Made by a program: the position numbers and the translations under genes | Part shown: in pieces, positions 1 to 6,919 of the stretch | How positions within the stretch are numbered: position 1 is the stretch's first letter | Layout: each line of letters opens with the position of its first letter | DNA from: Minisyncoccota bacterium | Lineage (GTDB): Bacteria > Patescibacteriota > Minisyncoccia > Minisyncoccales > PEYH01 | Length of the DNA stretch: 15,205 nucleotides | Assembly: GCA_028713795.1 (NCBI GenBank) | Contig: JAQTNP010000017.1 | Coordinates: 1 to 15,205 of the forward strand | Reading direction: 5' to 3' | Notes under the pieces: generated by a model | The model's database searches: none | What the model saw: only the letters and a program-made list of their open reading frames with translations | Told to the model about the DNA's origin: nothing

Positions 1-2
1 CA

Positions 3-692
3 GAGGAGGAAACTACAGAAGAGATAAGGAAAGCGGGAGAAGCCGCTGTCTATGATACTAATATAATAGACCTGCCTCCCAAGCTTGTTGAATTAATAGG
101 CCGATTGAAATTCAGAACAAGTTTTGGACAGAATGTATTACTCCATTCTATTGAGGTAGCTCATCTTGCCGGAGTCATTGCCTCAGAAATCGGCGCTAAT
201 GTAAAAGTTGCCAAAAAGGCAGGATTGCTTCATGATATCGGAAAGGCCTTGGACCAGCAGGTAGAAGGTTCCCATGTGGATATAGGGATAAAGATATTGG
301 AGAAATTTAACATGGAAAAAGATATTATCAGCGCAATGAAGTCTCATCACGAAGAATATCCATATGAAACAATAGAGTCCCAGATTATCCAGGCTGCTGA
401 TCAAATTTCTGGAGCAAGGCCAGGAGCAAGAAAAGACACTCTGGAAAACTATCTAAAGAGATTGGAGGATCTGGAAAAAGTAGCCACATCTTTTGAGGGA
501 GTTGAGAAAGCCTTTGCCATACAGGCAGGAAGAGAGATTAGAATATTTGTTAAACCAGACATGATAGATGACTATCAGGCCAAGAAACTGGCCCAGGAAA
601 TAGCCAAAAGGGTTCAGGAAGAATTAAACTACCCAGGAGAGATCAAGGTGGTGGTTATCAGGGAGAAAAGGATTATAGAGTACGCTAAATAA
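3..692 (+). CDS. rny: RNase Y (partial, C-terminal HD domain part)
   Basis: This is the 3' portion of the gene for RNase Y, the membrane-anchored endoribonuclease that starts mRNA decay in many bacteria. The reading frame is open from base 3; a TTG at 105 looks like a start but is an internal codon, because the frame upstream also reads as RNase Y sequence (the DLPPKLVELIGRLKFRTSFGQN stretch). The HD phosphohydrolase domain is visible: HSIEVAH at about 144-164, the metal-binding HD pair in LLHDIGKA at 231-236, then GSHVDIG and the IQAADQISGARPGAR segment near 388-432. The C-terminus reads VIREKRIIEYAK, the usual family ending. The N-terminal membrane anchor, coiled coil and KH domain would lie upstream of the window. 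Family assignment is secure; only the true start cannot be seen. Confidence 0.95.
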   Translation, partial: EEETTEEIRKAGEAAVYDTNIIDLPPKLVELIGRLKFRTSFGQNVLLHSIEVAHLAGVIASEIGANVKVAKKAGLLHDIGKALDQQVEGSHVDIGIKILEKFNMEKDIISAMKSHHEEYPYETIESQIIQAADQISGARPGARKDTLENYLKRLEDLEKVATSFEGVEKAFAIQAGREIRIFVKPDMIDDYQAKKLAQEIAKRVQEELNYPGEIKVVVIREKRIIEYAK

Positions 693-718
693 ATATAATT
701 CCAAAAGGTCGAGACAGA

Positions 719-724
719 TATAAT
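719..724 (+). promoter_or_regulatory. -10 box of the HU gene (near-leaderless)
   Basis: A perfect TATAAT lies 10 nt before the ATG at 735, in the 42-nt gap after rny. A start site about 7 nt downstream would leave a leader of only some 4 nt. No good -35 hexamer is visible at the right distance and there is no Shine-Dalgarno sequence before the ATG. The match to the consensus is seen; promoter use is inferred. Confidence 0.5.
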
Positions 725-734
725 CTTTAAAAAA

Positions 735-1013
735 ATGACAAAACAAGATTTAATAGAGAAATTAGCTAAGGAATTAAATCTGTCTAAGAATCAGGCCGGA
801 GAATGCCTTAATATGATTCTTGACGAGATTAGTAAATCTCTTAAAAAAGGACAGAATGTTGTTTTGACCGGATTTGGAACATTTTCTGTAACTAAAAGAA
901 AATCTAGAATTGGAATTAATCCAAGAACAGGCGAAAGAATGCAAATTTCTGCAACAAAAACTCCTAAATTTAAGGCAGGCAAGTCCTTAAAAGATTCAGT
1001 TAAAAAAGGATAG
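735..1013 (+). CDS. hup: HU-family DNA-binding protein
   Basis: A 92-residue protein of the HU/IHF family, the small dimeric nucleoid proteins that bend and compact DNA. The length is the normal one. Family features are all present: an N-terminal helical dimerisation part (residues 1-40), the GFGTF turn at 46-50, the flexible beta-arm with the DNA-intercalating proline in NPRTGE (62-67), and the closing PKFKAGKSLKD helix at 77-87. No specificity features allow IHF alpha or beta to be chosen, and a single-gene HU homodimer is the simplest reading. The gene is apparently transcribed alone, from a -10 box 10 nt upstream to the inverted repeat at 1024-1065. There is no Shine-Dalgarno site. Confidence 0.95.
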   Translation: MTKQDLIEKLAKELNLSKNQAGECLNMILDEISKSLKKGQNVVLTGFGTFSVTKRKSRIGINPRTGERMQISATKTPKFKAGKSLKDSVKKG

Positions 1014-1023
1014 GCCTTAAAGA

Positions 1024-1065
1024 TATATACAAAATTCCCCTTTCAAAGGGGACTTTTGGTATATA
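1024..1065. terminator. Long inverted repeat between HU and tsaC, terminator-like
   Basis: A 42-nt near-palindrome. The core is the perfect repeat TCCCCTTT-C-AAAGGGGA at 1036-1052. It is extended by AAAA (1031-1034) pairing with TTTT (1054-1057), and after one bulged base by TATATAC (1024-1030) pairing with GTATATA (1059-1065). A GC core flanked by A and T tracts could terminate transcription in either direction. On the plus strand it would end the HU transcript. The right arm overlaps the -10 box of tsaC. The symmetry is seen in the sequence; terminator function is inferred. Confidence 0.6.
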
Positions 1066-1067
1066 AT
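1062..1067 (+). promoter_or_regulatory. -10 box of tsaC (leaderless)
   Basis: A perfect TATAAT ends 8 nt before the ATG at 1076, so a start site at about 1074 would give an essentially leaderless mRNA. It overlaps the right arm of the inverted repeat at 1024-1065. No -35 hexamer is evident. No Shine-Dalgarno site precedes the gene. Confidence 0.5.
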
Positions 1068-1075
1068 ACAAATAT

Positions 1076-1618
1076 ATGAAGATTAAAGAAATTGCAGAAG
1101 TTTTAAATAAAGGAGGAATAATTATATACCCTACTGATACCGTATATGGAATTGGTTGTCTAATTAATTTTCCAAATAGCATTGAGAGGGTTTTTGAAAT
1201 TAAGCAAAGACCAAAAACTAATCCTGTTTTAATAATGGTTAAAGACTTGGAAATGTTAAAAAAATATGCGGAAATTTCTTTAGAAGAAGAAAAAATGCTT
1301 AAAAAGAATATTAAAAAAACTGTAAGTTTTGTGATACCAATTAAAAAAGAAAAAATTCCAGGAATTATTAATAACAATGGAGATACCGTTGGAATTAGAT
1401 TTCCCAACGTAAGATTTTTGAAAAAACTTTTTAAAGAAATAAAATATCCTTTAATTACTACATCTGCCAATATTTCTGGAAAACCATATCCCAGAAAATT
1501 CAAAGAGATTGATAAAGAAATATTAAAGAGAGTTGATCTGGCAATAAAAGGAAAGAATCTATCTGGGAAACCTTCAAAAGTTGTTGATATAAAAACAGGA
1601 GAAGTGATAAGGAAGTAA
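1076..1618 (+). CDS. tsaC: Threonylcarbamoyl-AMP synthase (TsaC/YrdC family)
   Basis: This 180-residue protein is a YrdC-domain enzyme that makes threonylcarbamoyl-AMP from threonine, bicarbonate and ATP in the cytoplasm. It is the first step of t6A formation at position 37 of ANN-decoding tRNAs. Key motifs are present: YPTDTVYGIG at 18-27, the KQRP substrate-binding motif at 43-46, TSANISG at 129-135 and SKVVD near the C-terminus. The length matches the short TsaC type without the C-terminal Sua5 domain. The sequence is very lysine-rich. The start is set by the first ATG in frame with the conserved N-terminus, 8 nt after a -10 box. It stands alone between the HU gene and a convergent tRNA/protein unit, with a bidirectional hairpin downstream. 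Confidence 0.93.
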   Translation: MKIKEIAEVLNKGGIIIYPTDTVYGIGCLINFPNSIERVFEIKQRPKTNPVLIMVKDLEMLKKYAEISLEEEKMLKKNIKKTVSFVIPIKKEKIPGIINNNGDTVGIRFPNVRFLKKLFKEIKYPLITTSANISGKPYPRKFKEIDKEILKRVDLAIKGKNLSGKPSKVVDIKTGEVIRK

Positions 1619-1629
1619 AAATTTATCAA

Positions 1630-1656
1630 AAAACAAGAGAAAATGTCCCTTGTTTT
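1630..1656. terminator. Bidirectional hairpin between tsaC and tRNA-Gly
   Basis: AAAACAAG (1630-1637) and CTTGTTTT (1649-1656) form an 8-bp stem with an 11-nt loop, in the gap between the convergent tsaC and tRNA-Gly. The A tract on one side and the T tract on the other suit termination from both directions. The stem is AT-rich and weak. Confidence 0.5.
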
Positions 1657-1660
1657 ATTA

Positions 1661-1734
1661 TGGAGCGGGAGACGGGGATCGAACCCGCGTAAACGGCTTG
1701 GAAGGCCGTTGCACTACCACTGTGCTACTCCCGC
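1661..1734 (-). tRNA. tRNA-Gly(UCC)
   Basis: Read on the minus strand this folds as a full cloverleaf. The acceptor is GCGGGAG pairing with CTCCCGC, the anticodon stem is ACGGC/GCCGT with loop CUUCCAA giving anticodon UCC (forward 1700-1702), and the T-arm has a GGTTCGATCC loop region. The discriminator is U, and a 3' CCA is encoded (1661-1663). It lies 3 nt downstream of the stop codon of the minus-strand helix-turn-helix/LAGLIDADG-like gene and is probably cut from a transcript that includes that gene. Confidence 0.95.
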
Positions 1735-1737
1735 TTT

Positions 1738-2418
1738 TTAAGTTAATTGCTTCATACTTTCTTCTATCCATCCAATAATTCTCCTATGTAAATTTACACC
1801 AAATTGTTCTTCTCCGCAAGAGCGAACAGTAATATGAGCAGTACCATATGGTAATTTTCTATGTTTCTTGAGCGATTTATTTTTTCTAATATCTACTTGA
1901 GTCTTTCCAAATTGTGACCTGGGAATCTTTGTGATCTTGCTCCAGAAGTTTATGGTCTCTTCTATATCATTATCTGGATATGTATGAATATACATACGTA
2001 TATTTTTGGTTTTTAAGCCGCAAGCATCGTATAGCCATCTAATTGCCAGCTTTATTATATCTGGATCAGAATTTATTATCCTTATATATTCTCTAATTTT
2101 CGTTCCTTCTCCGAGATACAGCCCCAAGCCAAGAAAAAATAGGTCTCTATAAGAAATCTTCCCAATATCTCTACGGGCTAATTCTTTCATGTGTTTAATA
2201 TTTTTTTTCTTCTTGTTTCTATTAAACTGAGCGGATTTTAAAAGCGCTTTATTAATTCTTTCCCTTACCTTCTTATTGGGGGAGTAAGGCATGTCATATA
2301 GCCAATCACTAAGGGTACTTTTAGAAACAGCATGATTTAATAGCTGAGAAATCATACTATATGAATATCCTTTCTTACGATAAGCGATAGCTTTTTCCTT
2401 TATTTCTGGTTTTTGCAT
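1738..2418 (-). CDS. Helix-turn-helix / LAGLIDADG-like protein (possible free-standing homing-endonuclease relative)
   Basis: A basic 226-residue protein. Residues 12-40 read as a helix-turn-helix with the SKSTLSDWL recognition-helix pattern seen in resolvase-type and MarR-like domains. Residues 91-131 (RDLFFLGLGLYLGEG followed by an IRIINSDPDIIKLAIRWL segment) resemble a single LAGLIDADG motif with its following strand and helix. The C-terminal part has a KLPYGTAHI...GWIEE pattern (189-220). I recognise this as a type of protein scattered through CPR genomes, but its function is not established to my knowledge. DNA binding is likely; nuclease activity is uncertain because the usual acidic residue of the motif is a Glu (E104) in a YLGEG context. 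The gene sits between two same-strand tRNA genes, with its stop 3 nt from tRNA-Gly. It could also be a transcription factor with an exapted domain. Confidence 0.7.
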   Translation of the reverse strand: MQKPEIKEKAIAYRKKGYSYSMISQLLNHAVSKSTLSDWLYDMPYSPNKKVRERINKALLKSAQFNRNKKKKNIKHMKELARRDIGKISYRDLFFLGLGLYLGEGTKIREYIRIINSDPDIIKLAIRWLYDACGLKTKNIRMYIHTYPDNDIEETINFWSKITKIPRSQFGKTQVDIRKNKSLKKHRKLPYGTAHITVRSCGEEQFGVNLHRRIIGWIEESMKQLT

Positions 2419-2437
2419 AAATTAAAAATACACTCTT

Positions 2438-2443
2438 ATTATA
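2438..2443 (-). promoter_or_regulatory. -10 box upstream of the LAGLIDADG-like gene
   Basis: A TATAAT on the minus strand lies 19 nt before the ATG at 2418, giving a short leader without a Shine-Dalgarno site. A second possible -10 (TATGAT preceded by TGG, an extended form) lies just upstream. No convincing -35 is seen. The gene could instead be read through from the tRNA-Pro promoter. Confidence 0.35.
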
Positions 2444-2476
2444 CATCATACCAGACAATATAGGAATGTTCTCTTG

Positions 2477-2547
2477 TCGGGGTGCAGAGATTTGAACTCT
2501 GACTAAATCTTCCCAAAAGACTCGTGCTACCGTTACACTACACCCCG
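2477..2547 (-). tRNA. tRNA-Pro(UGG)
   Basis: A minus-strand 71-nt cloverleaf. The acceptor is CGGGGTG with CACCCCG, the D-stem GTGT/GCAC, the anticodon stem AGTCT/AGATT with loop TTTGGGA, and the T-stem CAGAG/CTCTG with loop TTCAAAT. The anticodon is UGG (forward 2513-2515), with the G37 typical of proline tRNAs. The discriminator is A. CCA is not encoded, since the following bases are CAA, unlike tRNA-Gly downstream. The D-loop is short (7 nt). Confidence 0.95.
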
Positions 2548-2555
2548 TATGGATT

Positions 2556-2584
2556 AGTTTAATCAAAAAAATCATTGTTGTAAA
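2556..2584 (-). promoter_or_regulatory. Candidate promoter of tRNA-Pro
   Basis: On the minus strand, TTTACA (forward 2579-2584) and TAAACT (forward 2556-2561) are separated by 17 nt. The start site would fall just upstream of the mature tRNA 5' end at 2547. The -35 matches the consensus at 5 of 6 bases and the -10 at 4 of 6. It would also drive the downstream protein gene and tRNA-Gly if there is no terminator between them; I see none. Confidence 0.4.
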
Positions 2585-2601
2585 TATGCTGATGTGATAA
2601 A

Positions 2602-3570
2602 ATGAAAAGAATGACAGAGAAAATTTTAAAACCTCTTAGCGGTTTTAGATATCGCAAGGAGTTTAATATCCCTTTCTGGCAATGGCCCTCTTTCCTTTTT
2701 TCCCTGATGGGGGTGATAAATGTTAGCAGTTGTCTCTTTTTCTACCTCATTGGCCAGAGATATATTGAAAAACCGGAGATAGTCGTATTGATAACATTAG
2801 GAATTGCTGCATTTCTTTTCATCATTTCTTACGCTGTTACTAGAAGCTTGAATAATCTGGTAGAGCTTAACAAGGCAAAAGCAGAATTCATCAAAATAGT
2901 TTCCCATCAATTAAGAGCCCCTCTTACAAATATCCGCTGGTCAATAGAATTTCTAATCTCTCGCAGGAGAGAAAGGAGGAGTAAAGACGATCTTGGAGAA
3001 GAGGAATATCTTAATATGATAAGGGAAAACAGCAAAAGATTGGAAAATCTCTTAAGCGATCTACTGATAGTAAACAGGTTGAAAGAGGAAAGCTTCTTTA
3101 AAAACAAGGAAAAATTCAACTTCATAGAAACGATAAAAGAAGCAATAAAAGATTTCCAGTATTTTGCCAAATCCTCTGATGTTGAATTAATAACCAGAGT
3201 TATTGATAAGCCAGTATATGTAAACGGAAGCAGATTGCTTTTGGAAGTAGCTTTTGAGAATATTGTCAGGAATGCGATAGGGTTTAATAGGCCAGGGGGA
3301 AAGGTTGAAATATCCCTGACCTATCATCCTGATCAAATCCTTGTAGCAGTAAAAGACGAGGGGAAAGGAATACCAAAAGAAGAAAGAAAATATATTTTTC
3401 AGAGATTTTTCAGGGGCAGCAGCGCTTTTGAATTACAGCCGCAGGGAACAGGACTTAGCTTGTATATAACAAAGGAAATAATTACAAAACATAATGGAAA
3501 AATATGGTTTAAAACAAAAGAGGGCCTAGGAACAACATTCTACTTTACATTACCAATCATTAAAAGATAA
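2602..3570 (+). CDS. Two-transmembrane sensor histidine kinase heading the pilus operon
   Basis: A 322-residue histidine kinase. Two hydrophobic segments (about 30-51 and 59-80) are joined by a loop of only about eight residues, so there is no extracytoplasmic sensor domain and no PAS or HAMP domain is obvious. The DHp domain has the phosphoacceptor H102 in IVSHQLRAPLTN. The ATPase domain shows an N-box around 220-229, the G1 box DEGKG at 252-256, an F-box FQRFF at 266-270 and the G2 box GTGLSL at 282-287, so the kinase looks active. The receiver gene follows after 4 nt, then pilB, suggesting control of pilus assembly or motility, but the input signal cannot be read. Translation could start at ATG 2602 or at Met4 (2611); a weak -10-like GATAAA at 2596-2601 would favour the latter on a leaderless mRNA. 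Confidence 0.92.
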   Translation: MKRMTEKILKPLSGFRYRKEFNIPFWQWPSFLFSLMGVINVSSCLFFYLIGQRYIEKPEIVVLITLGIAAFLFIISYAVTRSLNNLVELNKAKAEFIKIVSHQLRAPLTNIRWSIEFLISRRRERRSKDDLGEEEYLNMIRENSKRLENLLSDLLIVNRLKEESFFKNKEKFNFIETIKEAIKDFQYFAKSSDVELITRVIDKPVYVNGSRLLLEVAFENIVRNAIGFNRPGGKVEISLTYHPDQILVAVKDEGKGIPKEERKYIFQRFFRGSSAFELQPQGTGLSLYITKEIITKHNGKIWFKTKEGLGTTFYFTLPIIKR

Positions 3571-3574
3571 AAAT

Positions 3575-3946
3575 ATGGCAAAAATACTTTTCATAGAAGA
3601 CGAATTAGCTCTCCAGAAATCATTGGGAGAACTATTGTCATCTCAAAAGTTCGAGGTTGTTAGTGCAATAGACGGAGAAACAGGAGTAAAAATGAGTCTT
3701 GAAGAAAATCCGGATTTGATTCTTTTAGACCTGATTCTTCCCAAGCTGCACGGCTTGCAGGTTTTAGAGAGGATAAAATCAGACCCGAGAACTAATAAGA
3801 TTCCTGTAATTATACTTACTAATCTGGAGGGGGCCAAAGATGTGGAAAAAGCATTAGAGCTTGGGGCCACTACCTATCTGGTTAAAGCCAACTACGACTT
3901 AGACGAATTAGTCCAAAGAATAAATAAGGCGATAATTGAAGGATAA
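3575..3946 (+). CDS. Receiver-only response regulator (CheY/PilG-like)
   Basis: A 123-residue protein made of one receiver domain with no output domain. The acidic pocket is E8/D9, the phosphoacceptor is D52 in LILLDLILP, and the switch residues T82 and K104 are in place, so it should accept phosphate from the kinase encoded 4 nt upstream. With no DNA-binding domain it must act by protein contact. Its position directly before pilB suggests that it modulates the pilus motor, as PilG and PilH do in Pseudomonas; this is inference from context. Its last codons (GAA GGA) provide an AAGGA at 3939-3943 that can serve as ribosome binding site for pilB. Confidence 0.93.
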   Translation: MAKILFIEDELALQKSLGELLSSQKFEVVSAIDGETGVKMSLEENPDLILLDLILPKLHGLQVLERIKSDPRTNKIPVIILTNLEGAKDVEKALELGATTYLVKANYDLDELVQRINKAIIEG

Positions 3947-3951
3947 ACAAA

Positions 3952-5700
3952 ATGCATGTTGAACCGCAACAATTGAAGCTCTTTTTGCTGGATGCCGGAT
4001 TGATAAATAAAGAACAGCTAGCATCGGCAGAAAAAATTTCCAAAGAAAAAGAAAAACAACTGGATGACGTTTTGGTTTCTGAGAAATTAGTTAATCAGGA
4101 AGATTTAATCCGTTTAAAAGCATATATCTTGGGAGTTCCTTTTATTGATTTGGGCAAGGAGATAGTTCCTAAAGAGGTTTTAGAAATTATTCCTGAACCC
4201 GTAGCTAGGGCAAATAATATAGTGGCTTTTAGGCAGAAAGGCAAAGAATTAGAAGTAGCCATGCTTGAGCCCGAAGATTTGCAAACGATAGAATTTATCA
4301 AAAAGAAGTCCAATTTAAAAATTCTCCCCCGTCTTTCTACTCCCGATGGGATAAAAGGCATACTTTCCCAATATAGGAAGACATTGAGCGCCGAATTCGG
4401 GGATTTGATACAAAAAGAAGCAGAAGACATTAGAACTCATTCGGCCCAGGAAACTACTCAGGATGAAAAGGAGTTGGCCAAAGCTGCCCAAGAGTTGCCA
4501 GTTATTAAGATTGTTGAGTCCCTATTAAAGCATGCAGCCCTGGATAGAGCTTCTGATATACATATTGAACCAATGGAGCAGGAGGTTTTAGTAAGATACA
4601 GGATAGATGGAATTTTAAGAGATGCCATGACCCTTCCAAAACAAGTTGCTCCAGGAATTGTAGCCAGAGTTAAAGTCCTTTCTGATTTAAGGCTTGATGA
4701 GCATAGGCTTCCTCAAGACGGAAGATTTAAATTTGAAAGCAACACTGATAAGTTCTCTGTCCGTGTTTCAGTTCTTCCTGTTTTGAATGGAGAAAAAATC
4801 GTCATGCGTCTTTTAGCAGAAGAAGCTAAGGGATACAGTTTGGAAGGGATTGGATTAAGAAGCATGGCTTTGGAAAATATCCAGGCAGCCATTAGGAGGC
4901 CAACTGGAATGATTCTAGTAACCGGGCCTACCGGATCAGGCAAAACTACTACTCTGTATTCCATAATGGAGATTTTAAATACTCCGGAAGTAAACATATC
5001 CACAGTAGAAGACCCGATAGAATACAGAATGCCTCGAATTAATCAGACACAGATAAGAACAGATATTGGCTTGAGTTTTTCTAATGGATTAAGGTCTTTG
5101 CTTAGGCAGGATCCTGATATTGTAATGGTTGGAGAAATCAGAGACAATGAGACAGCTAGTCTGGCGATTAACGCCGCCCTTACCGGACATTTAGTATTGT
5201 CTACCCTTCATACTAATGACGCTTCAGGAGCATTACCAAGATTAATAGATATGAAGGTTGAACCATTCCTTATCGCATCTACTGTTAATATAATTCTTGC
5301 TCAGAGACTGGTAAGAAAACTCTACGAAGAAAAAGAAGAATACCATCTTTCAAAAGAAGAGATTCGTTCAATGGCCAGGGTCTGCGATATCGTAAAAGTA
5401 GAAGAGCTTTTAAGAAAAGAAGGATTATTAAAAGAAAAACAGGGATTGGAAGATATTAAATTCTACAAAGCCAAAGAAAGCCCTAATTGTGCTACAGGGT
5501 ATAAGGGAAGGATTGGCATTTTTGAGGTTCTGCCAATTACAGAATCTATCCGCAAGCTAATCATGCAGAATGCCGATGCCCAGCAGACACAAAAGCAAGC
5601 TGTTTCAGAGGGAATGATCACAATGGTTGAGGACGGATTGATTAAGGCGGCCCAAGGTATAACAAGCATAGAAGAAGTATTAAGAGTAATCATGGATTAA
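3952..5700 (+). CDS. pilB: Type IV pilus assembly ATPase PilB
   Basis: A 582-residue hexameric ATPase of the GspE/PilB family that powers pilus extension from the cytoplasmic side of the membrane. The N-terminal part (about 1-150) is a MshEN/T2SSE-N type domain. The motor follows with Walker A GPTGSGKT at 325-332, Asp-box region at about 350-375, Walker B region DPDIVMVGEIRD at 387-398 with catalytic E395, and the His box around TGHLVLSTLHTND (411-423). The normal zinc-binding CxxC pairs are missing: the first is replaced in the LVRKLYEEKEEY stretch and only one Cys remains in SPNCATGYKGR. PilT can be excluded because of the length and N-terminal domain. The start is 5 nt after the receiver gene, with AAGGA 8 nt before the ATG. 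pilC follows after 1 nt. Confidence 0.97.
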   Translation: MHVEPQQLKLFLLDAGLINKEQLASAEKISKEKEKQLDDVLVSEKLVNQEDLIRLKAYILGVPFIDLGKEIVPKEVLEIIPEPVARANNIVAFRQKGKELEVAMLEPEDLQTIEFIKKKSNLKILPRLSTPDGIKGILSQYRKTLSAEFGDLIQKEAEDIRTHSAQETTQDEKELAKAAQELPVIKIVESLLKHAALDRASDIHIEPMEQEVLVRYRIDGILRDAMTLPKQVAPGIVARVKVLSDLRLDEHRLPQDGRFKFESNTDKFSVRVSVLPVLNGEKIVMRLLAEEAKGYSLEGIGLRSMALENIQAAIRRPTGMILVTGPTGSGKTTTLYSIMEILNTPEVNISTVEDPIEYRMPRINQTQIRTDIGLSFSNGLRSLLRQDPDIVMVGEIRDNETASLAINAALTGHLVLSTLHTNDASGALPRLIDMKVEPFLIASTVNIILAQRLVRKLYEEKEEYHLSKEEIRSMARVCDIVKVEELLRKEGLLKEKQGLEDIKFYKAKESPNCATGYKGRIGIFEVLPITESIRKLIMQNADAQQTQKQAVSEGMITMVEDGLIKAAQGITSIEEVLRVIMD

Positions 5701-5701
5701 T

Positions 5702-6913
5702 ATGCCCAGGTATAAATATACGGCAAAAACAAAAGATGGCAACGATGAATCTGGAGAGATGAATGTTAAGAATGAAAGAGAATTGGCCCTTAGTTTAAAA
5801 GACCAGGGCTTGATTTTGATTTCAGCCAAAGAGAAATCAGATAAAAAACCTGCTTCAATAAGCCTGCCTTTTGTAAACAGAATTCCTTTGACCGAAAAGT
5901 TAATGATGACTAGAAACATGCAGGTAATGATTGCCGCAGGAATTTCTCTTCCTAAGTGTATTAAAACCTTATCATTGCAGACAAAAAGCAAGGCATTCAA
6001 AAAGGCGCTGAATAAAATAGAAGAAGATATATTAAAAGGAGACAGCTTTTCTCAAGCGATAAAAAAACATCCGAAAATATTCTCTAATCTTTTTTGCAGC
6101 ATGATAAAAGTTGGAGAGCAAACTGGAGGGTTGGATAATGCCCTAGAGGTCTTATCCTTTCATTTGGAAAGAACTCATAAATTACGAGCAAAGATTAAAG
6201 GGGCTTTAATGTACCCGATAATAGTTGTCGGGGCAATGCTTTTAATAGGGGCAGTGATGTTGGTTAAAGTAGTTCCTCAATTAAGTTCTGCTTTAGCCAC
6301 TTTAAATGTAGAGCTTCCGAAATTAACGAAGATAGTTATGGGATTGGGAGATTTCTTTGCCCATAAATGGTATGTTTTAGCAGGGGCAATGATTATTATC
6401 TCAGTTTTCCTTACCTTTCTTTCTAAAAAGGAAAAAGGGAAAAGAATTATACATATAGTGCTTTTAAAAATTCCTTTTGTTAAGAATTTAATTAAAAAAA
6501 TTAACACGGCCTATGCCTCAAGAACTCTTGGATCCTTGATTAAAGGAGGCGTTCCGATAGTTGAGGCTCTGGAAATATCAGCTGATTCTTTGGGCAACTA
6601 TTTCTATTCCCAATCCCTGAAATTTGCAGCCCAAGAAGTTAAGAAAGGGAAAAAGATTTCTGAAAGCATAGAAAAATTCCCCCATTTGTATCCTCCTTTG
6701 TTTGTTCAGATGATTCAGGTTGGCGAGGAAACGGGAAAAACATCAGACATACTTTCCAGATTATCAGATTTTCTAGAAGAGGAAGTAACTAATATTACCC
6801 AGAATCTTTCTTCAGTGATAGAGCCGGTTCTTCTTCTTTTGATCGGAGGGGTAATAGCATTTTTTGCAGTTTCAATGATGCAGCCCATATATTCTATGAT
6901 GGGTTCGCTTTAA
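5702..6913 (+). CDS. pilC: Type IV pilus inner-membrane platform protein PilC
   Basis: A 403-residue polytopic protein of the GspF/PilC family, which sits in the membrane above the PilB hexamer and feeds pilins into the fibre. It has the normal length and the duplicated T2SSF domain. The first copy (about 65-190) carries VGEQTGG at 137-143, the second (about 270-395) the matching VGEETGK at 340-346. Membrane segments lie at about 170-190, 222-241 and 373-396. It begins 1 nt after the pilB stop and has no Shine-Dalgarno site, so translation is probably coupled. The first prepilin gene follows after 6 nt. Confidence 0.96.
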   Translation: MPRYKYTAKTKDGNDESGEMNVKNERELALSLKDQGLILISAKEKSDKKPASISLPFVNRIPLTEKLMMTRNMQVMIAAGISLPKCIKTLSLQTKSKAFKKALNKIEEDILKGDSFSQAIKKHPKIFSNLFCSMIKVGEQTGGLDNALEVLSFHLERTHKLRAKIKGALMYPIIVVGAMLLIGAVMLVKVVPQLSSALATLNVELPKLTKIVMGLGDFFAHKWYVLAGAMIIISVFLTFLSKKEKGKRIIHIVLLKIPFVKNLIKKINTAYASRTLGSLIKGGVPIVEALEISADSLGNYFYSQSLKFAAQEVKKGKKISESIEKFPHLYPPLFVQMIQVGEETGKTSDILSRLSDFLEEEVTNITQNLSSVIEPVLLLLIGGVIAFFAVSMMQPIYSMMGSL

Positions 6914-6919
6914 GTATCA

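Noticed and set aside
105..107. TTG at 105 as start of a short HD-domain protein
   Set aside because: The frame is open to the window edge and the upstream residues match RNase Y, so this is an internal codon.
1000..1629. 209-codon minus-strand reading frame
   Set aside because: It lies antisense to tsaC, whose motifs are clear. Its hydrophobic Leu/Phe/Ile-rich product is what the complement of a lysine-rich AT-rich gene gives.
2375..2575. 66-codon minus-strand reading frame
   Set aside because: It runs through the whole tRNA-Pro and has no recognisable protein features.
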